Assembly: GCA_023132075.1 (NCBI GenBank) | Contig: JAGLYT010000051.1 | Coordinates: 1 to 8,725, forward strand | DNA length: 8,725 nucleotides | From: JAGLHV01 sp023132075 [NCBI: bacterium] | GTDB lineage: Bacteria > CBDUZB01 > JAGLHV01 | Reading direction: 5' to 3' | Shown here: positions 5,423-8,725 of the stretch, piece by piece | Layout of the letters: each line of letters opens with the position of its first letter | How positions within the stretch are numbered: position 1 is the first letter of the stretch | Position numbers and translations under genes: made by a program | Notes under the pieces: generated by a model | What the model saw: only the letters and a program-made list of their open reading frames with translations | The model's database searches: none | Told to the model about the DNA's origin: nothing

Positions 5423-6223
5423 ATGGCAAAGAATAAAAAAACGATAAAAACATTCTGGGATTTAACTAAACATCCTTTTGTTAAAAAGGTGTTACAGGAT
5501 GCTATACCTATTCTTAAAAATGTAACTGTTTCCGGAACAATTAGAAAAGTTTATCCTATTTATAAACGCACTGTAAATAAAAATGAAGCTTATCTTCTAG
5601 ATACTGGCCACACATTATCTCAGTTGGCATACATTTGTCAACAATTATCACATATTCCACTTTATCTAACATCCTTCCGTTCTTCAAAAAAAATGAAAGA
5701 GGGAGGAGTTACAAGACATTCCCATATTTTATTATGTGTTGAAAATTATATTATAAGAACTCAATCCCTTTATGATAGAATGTTACAATTAGTTAACGTT
5801 GTTTTTAATATTTACAATCCACCGGATAAAATTAGTCACAGTATAATTAAAGATAATTTACATGTAAAAAATAGTGGTCTTTCTTCATCTCTTCAAAAAT
5901 TGAGAAAACTCACTGACAAATATTACAAAGATAGACTTAAAATAATCCATAGAGGATCTTATCACGAAGATGCCCTAAGAAAATTAGAACGACTTACAAT
6001 AGTTTCAAAAGAAAGTAATTTCTGCCATTTTGAAAAGCAAGAATTGAAACCTCTTTCAGATAAATATGTTAAAGAAAAGGCAGAAGAGTTTGGAAAGATG
6101 AATACCGAATTTTTTGTTGCTATTGGAAATATTTTTGATTATCTTATAAAGAGATATAAAAAACAAAAAGAGGAAGATGAATTAATTTATGGAAAGATTA
6201 AAGTATTGGAAAAAAAGCCATAA
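5423..6223 (+). CDS. HEPN-domain protein, Cthe_2314-like
   Basis: The 266-residue product is cytoplasmic and all-helical. Residues ~98-125 (RHSHILLCVENYIIRTQSLYD... and RMLQL) and ~138-190 resemble the Cthe_2314-type HEPN family. The HEPN signature R-x4-H is present as R171-L-K-I-I-H176, followed by RGSYHEDALRKLE, as in that family. HEPN proteins are commonly metal-independent RNases in toxin-antitoxin, abortive-infection and CRISPR-linked systems, acting as dimers. Here the residue after Arg, usually polar (Asn, Asp or His), is Leu, so activity is uncertain. No adjacent MNT nucleotidyltransferase antitoxin is present. The ribosome site AAGGA (5406-5410) lies a little far from the ATG. It is the last gene of unit C, 59 bases after the exported TPR gene. 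Family call from memory of the motif pattern; moderate confidence. Confidence 0.62.
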   Translation: MAKNKKTIKTFWDLTKHPFVKKVLQDAIPILKNVTVSGTIRKVYPIYKRTVNKNEAYLLDTGHTLSQLAYICQQLSHIPLYLTSFRSSKKMKEGGVTRHSHILLCVENYIIRTQSLYDRMLQLVNVVFNIYNPPDKISHSIIKDNLHVKNSGLSSSLQKLRKLTDKYYKDRLKIIHRGSYHEDALRKLERLTIVSKESNFCHFEKQELKPLSDKYVKEKAEEFGKMNTEFFVAIGNIFDYLIKRYKKQKEEDELIYGKIKVLEKKP

Positions 6224-6228
6224 TAAAG

Positions 6229-6355
6229 CAATTCTTAAAAAACCCCAAAATCCCCAAACTTCCCAAAAATTTTTACCCCCTACAACCCAAAATTAACCAT
6301 TATTTTTAACCACCCAATACTATAACACCCCCAAATTCTAACTAATTTTTTTCTT
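6229..6355 (+). other. 127-base G-free, C-rich tract, possible Rho utilisation region
   Basis: Between the HEPN stop codon and the -35 box of the relaxase promoter there is no G on the + strand, while C runs of 3-5 occur at 6243, 6252, 6262, 6276, 6286, 6313 and 6328. An RNA of this kind is the textbook substrate of Rho. On the - strand the same stretch has four or more G runs with loops of 5, 6 and 11 bases, so a G-quadruplex is an alternative reading. No gene is present in 6224-6480. Confidence 0.5.
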
Positions 6356-6382
6356 GACATAAATATAATTATTTGTTATAAA
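6354..6382 (+). promoter_or_regulatory. Strong sigma70-type promoter of the relaxase gene
   Basis: A consensus -35 TTGACA (6354-6359) is followed after exactly 17 bases by TATAAA (6377-6382). Transcription would start near 6389, leaving a leader of about 90 bases before the ATG at 6481. This is the best promoter match in the window. Confidence 0.75.
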
Positions 6383-6411
6383 AAACAAGTAGATTAATTA
6401 TTTTTATGTCA
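6355..6411. repeat. 17-bp inverted repeat around the relaxase promoter (operator or oriT candidate)
   Basis: TGACATAAATATAATTA (6355-6371) and TAATTATTTTTATGTCA (6395-6411) are inverted repeats with one mismatch, separated by 23 bases. The left arm overlaps the -35 box and the -10 lies in the spacer, so protein binding would control the promoter. MobF relaxase genes often lie beside their oriT, which contains long inverted repeats next to nic, so a transfer-origin role is also possible. Confidence 0.65.
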
Positions 6412-6480
6412 TTTTTAACCTATGCACCATTCTACAAGTTTAAGTAGCTTTAAAAACTATAACAAAAATCAGGTAAACTT

Positions 6481-8725
6481 ATGCTAACCACAATGAAATT
6501 ATTAGGTGACCCGCAAGGGCTTGTTGAATACCACACTCACCAAGAAAATTACTACTTCAAACAAGCCGAAGGACTTGCCGATATCTTACGAGATAAAGGA
6601 CTTAACATCATTTCAGAAGAAACAATTGACCATGTCCAAGTCAACGGCAAACTCTGTAACACAATGGGGCTAAAAGATGGTCAAGCAATCAGTGAACAGG
6701 TATTTTTGAACCTCTTAAACGGCAAAGACGCCGAAGGAACCCAACGCAGTAGAAAGCATAAAGTCAAAGGAATCGACTTTACCTTTTCCGCACCCAAGAC
6801 TGTAAGCATTGCCGGATTGGTAACCGACAAAAACCCGGAAATCATCAAAGCCCATGACCAAACAGTTTTGGAGGTAATGAAAGAAATTGAAGAACGGCAC
6901 GCCATGGCTCAACCAAAAGCCGGGGTGGATATCCGCACCGGAAAAATGTGCTACATCACTGTCCGGGACGGTTTCAATAGAGAACACGATCCGCAACTGC
7001 ATACCCATGTGGTTGTAACTAACTTAACCGAATACGAAAACAAAATCATGGCGCTACGCAGTAGGGAAATTTTATCTCAAGACTTTAATAAACTGTGGGG
7101 TTCGATGTACCGCACCCGGCTGGCTTCCCGCTTGAAAAATTTAGGTTATAACATCAGCTACACCAAAGGCGGAGAGTGGCGACTGGATAAAATCGCTCAT
7201 CAAACCGAGCTGATTTTTTCCACCCGCAGACAACAGATATTAGAAGCAAAAGCCGAAGGCAAAAGGGATATGGACGCCTGGAGAACAACCAGAAAAGAAA
7301 AATCCCCAAAAAGCCCGAAAGATGAAATAACTAAGGATTGGCAAACCAAGGCAGAACGAACCAATACCAAAACCGAAGAACAAAACAAAGAGCAAACAAA
7401 AACTAACCGGCAGGAATGGTCAAACAAAGCCGAGTGGTCAATCGAAGCTTATCACGAAAGAAACGATTACCGGAACAACACCAGCGAATCGGAAAAATGG
7501 CAGTTAGCCATTCGCAGAGCTACGGAAAAAAGCGCTTCTTCTTCCCAACAAGCAGTCATTACCGAATACCTTGCCGAACGCATGCACGATGAAAAATGGG
7601 AAGATATAACCTATCAGGAAGCCCTGGTCAAATTAAATAATCAAGTAGAAATGGGCTATATCATCGAACTACAAAAAGACAGATATACTTCATGGGAAAT
7701 GGTTAAAGCCGATCGGGAATATATGAACGCCTCCGGAACATCTTTAAATTGGGAAAAAGTAGATCCTTTAGAAGTTTCTAAAATCGTTGAAGGAAAGCGT
7801 AAAGCGAAACAAGCCAAAAGCGAGAGAACGCTTTCCGATATCCAATCGTTAGCCGTGCAAAAAATGATTGTATCTAACACCCTTTTAACTGTTGTTCAAG
7901 GTGACGCCGGCAGTGGCAAAACCACCGCATTAAAAACCACCGGCGACTTTTACAAAGAAAGCGGGATTGAGGTTATCGGTTTGGCTATGCAAGGGGTTAC
8001 GGCTAAAAATTTGGAAGAAGAAACCAACATAAAATCAACCACGCTCAGCTCATTTTTATCGCAAGAAAGAAAACTTAAGCGAGAAAACAAAACAAAGGAA
8101 CAAAAAAAGAGGGTACTCATCTTTGACGAAGCCAGCATGCTGGACTCAAGAAATGCATCCAAACTCTTTAAGTTAGCCGAAAAAAACAAAGACAAAATAA
8201 TTCTGGTGGGAGACCGCAACCAGTTAGAATCCATATCCGCCGGCAAAGTCTTTGACCGGCTGGTAGAAGACTGCGAAAGAGCCGGGGACTTGATTAACTT
8301 AACCGAAAACTTCCGACAAAGAGACGAAAAATTAAAACAATCGGTGGAATTTGCCCGGGACGGCAAAATGCTGGAAAGTTTAGAACTGTTAGACCAGCGG
8401 GATAAAATAACCGAAATAACCGATAAATTAGAACGCCGGGAAAAAGTCGCCAAACAATATACCCCGGATACCCTGATTATAACCGGCACCGGCTCCGCCC
8501 GAGATGAAATAAATCTCAGAATAAGATTTGAATTGACAAAGCAGGATAAAATAAATAACCTAGAAAGCAGGATGTATAAAGCGGTGCGGACTGATCAGGA
8601 AGGCATAGAACACAGAAAAGACATTAAACTTGCCAAAAATGATATAATAACCTTTACCAGAAACGAATATAAGGAATATGACCTACGCAATGGCGAAAGA
8701 GGCAAAATATTAGAAGCAAAAGAGA
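6481..8725 (+). CDS. MobF (TrwC/TraI-type) conjugative relaxase-helicase, 3' end missing
   Basis: 748 codons are open from ATG 6481 to the window edge with no stop. The relaxase domain (~1-260) nicks oriT by tyrosine transesterification: candidate Tyr are Y17 and Y24-Y25; D99 lies in DFTFSAPKTVS; the metal site is HDPQLHTH with H174 and H176. The first metal-binding His of TrwC/TraI aligns with D163 here; H169 is nearby. A Lys/Glu/Gln-rich linker (~260-335) precedes the superfamily-1 helicase (RecD2-like): Q motif LSDIQSLAV (~451-459), Walker A GDAGSGKT (474-481), Walker B LIFDEAS (546-552), VGDRNQLES (576-584) and LTENFRQ (607-613). The protein should lead the 5' end of the transferred strand while unwinding DNA. 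The ribosome site is weak (AGG at 6471-6473). G+C content and G+C-ending codons are higher than in genes 228-6223, marking it as element backbone. The first Tyr pair of TraI is a single Tyr here. Confidence 0.95.
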   Translation, partial: MLTTMKLLGDPQGLVEYHTHQENYYFKQAEGLADILRDKGLNIISEETIDHVQVNGKLCNTMGLKDGQAISEQVFLNLLNGKDAEGTQRSRKHKVKGIDFTFSAPKTVSIAGLVTDKNPEIIKAHDQTVLEVMKEIEERHAMAQPKAGVDIRTGKMCYITVRDGFNREHDPQLHTHVVVTNLTEYENKIMALRSREILSQDFNKLWGSMYRTRLASRLKNLGYNISYTKGGEWRLDKIAHQTELIFSTRRQQILEAKAEGKRDMDAWRTTRKEKSPKSPKDEITKDWQTKAERTNTKTEEQNKEQTKTNRQEWSNKAEWSIEAYHERNDYRNNTSESEKWQLAIRRATEKSASSSQQAVITEYLAERMHDEKWEDITYQEALVKLNNQVEMGYIIELQKDRYTSWEMVKADREYMNASGTSLNWEKVDPLEVSKIVEGKRKAKQAKSERTLSDIQSLAVQKMIVSNTLLTVVQGDAGSGKTTALKTTGDFYKESGIEVIGLAMQGVTAKNLEEETNIKSTTLSSFLSQERKLKRENKTKEQKKRVLIFDEASMLDSRNASKLFKLAEKNKDKIILVGDRNQLESISAGKVFDRLVEDCERAGDLINLTENFRQRDEKLKQSVEFARDGKMLESLELLDQRDKITEITDKLERREKVAKQYTPDTLIITGTGSARDEINLRIRFELTKQDKINNLESRMYKAVRTDQEGIEHRKDIKLAKNDIITFTRNEYKEYDLRNGERGKILEAKE

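Noticed and set aside
6681-8489. Several minus-strand open frames of 74-179 codons
   Set aside because: They lie entirely opposite the relaxase-helicase frame, which carries all family motifs; they have no ribosome sites and are shadows of its codon use.
1-8725. tRNA, rRNA, riboswitch or insertion-sequence features
   Set aside because: I looked for tRNA-like arms with TTC-A loops, transposase motifs and terminal inverted repeats with target duplications and saw none that I could support.

Overview
The window is an AT-rich accessory region of a diderm bacterium that I cannot place taxonomically. Evidence for a diderm host is a lipoprotein with a CsgG-like domain plus TPRs, a second lipoprotein, and a Sec-exported TPR protein. 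This style of CsgG/TPR lipoprotein is common in environmental lineages such as Planctomycetota or Omnitrophota-like bacteria, but nothing here proves the phylum. All recognisable genes lie on the + strand. The right end carries the 5' 2.2 kb of a MobF (TrwC/TraI-type) conjugative relaxase-helicase that runs off the window, so the region is probably part of a plasmid or integrative mobile element.

The layout fits four transcription units. Unit A (1-1568) holds the 3' end of a small charged coiled-coil protein, a lipoprotein, and a protein resembling PD-(D/E)XK nucleases. Unit B (1850-4127) holds the CsgG-TPR lipoprotein with eight tandem TPRs and a 215-residue unknown protein. Unit C (4221-6223) holds a second copy of the small coiled-coil gene, now frameshifted, then an exported TPR protein and a HEPN-domain protein like the Cthe_2314 family. 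Unit D (6481 onward) is the relaxase. Units A, B and C each end in a C-rich, G-poor spacer, most strikingly 127 bases without a single G before the relaxase. Each spacer is followed or overlapped by a sigma70-like promoter, as expected for Rho-dependent ends followed by fresh starts. Two of these promoters coincide with inverted repeats: a 10-bp-arm palindrome before the CsgG-TPR gene, and 17-bp arms around the relaxase promoter that could be an operator or part of oriT.

The most unusual feature is a repeated gene module. One small gene (N-terminus MVKLTTKI-GK-YKF--T) appears three times: as a gene upstream of the lipoprotein (copy 1, cut by the window edge), as only the ribosome site and first ~21 codons fused to an unrelated AT-rich body (copy 2, the 215-residue protein), and as a frameshifted gene upstream of the exported TPR protein (copy 3). 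Copies 1 and 3 are about 93% identical over 140 bases, with mostly synonymous differences. They and the relaxase use more G+C-ending codons than the genes between them. The picture suggests a mobile-element backbone gene that was duplicated and repeatedly joined to AT-rich cargo (envelope proteins plus nuclease/HEPN-type genes). How the cargo proteins cooperate cannot be read from sequence; a defence or host-interaction role is only an inference from the HEPN and nuclease-like folds.
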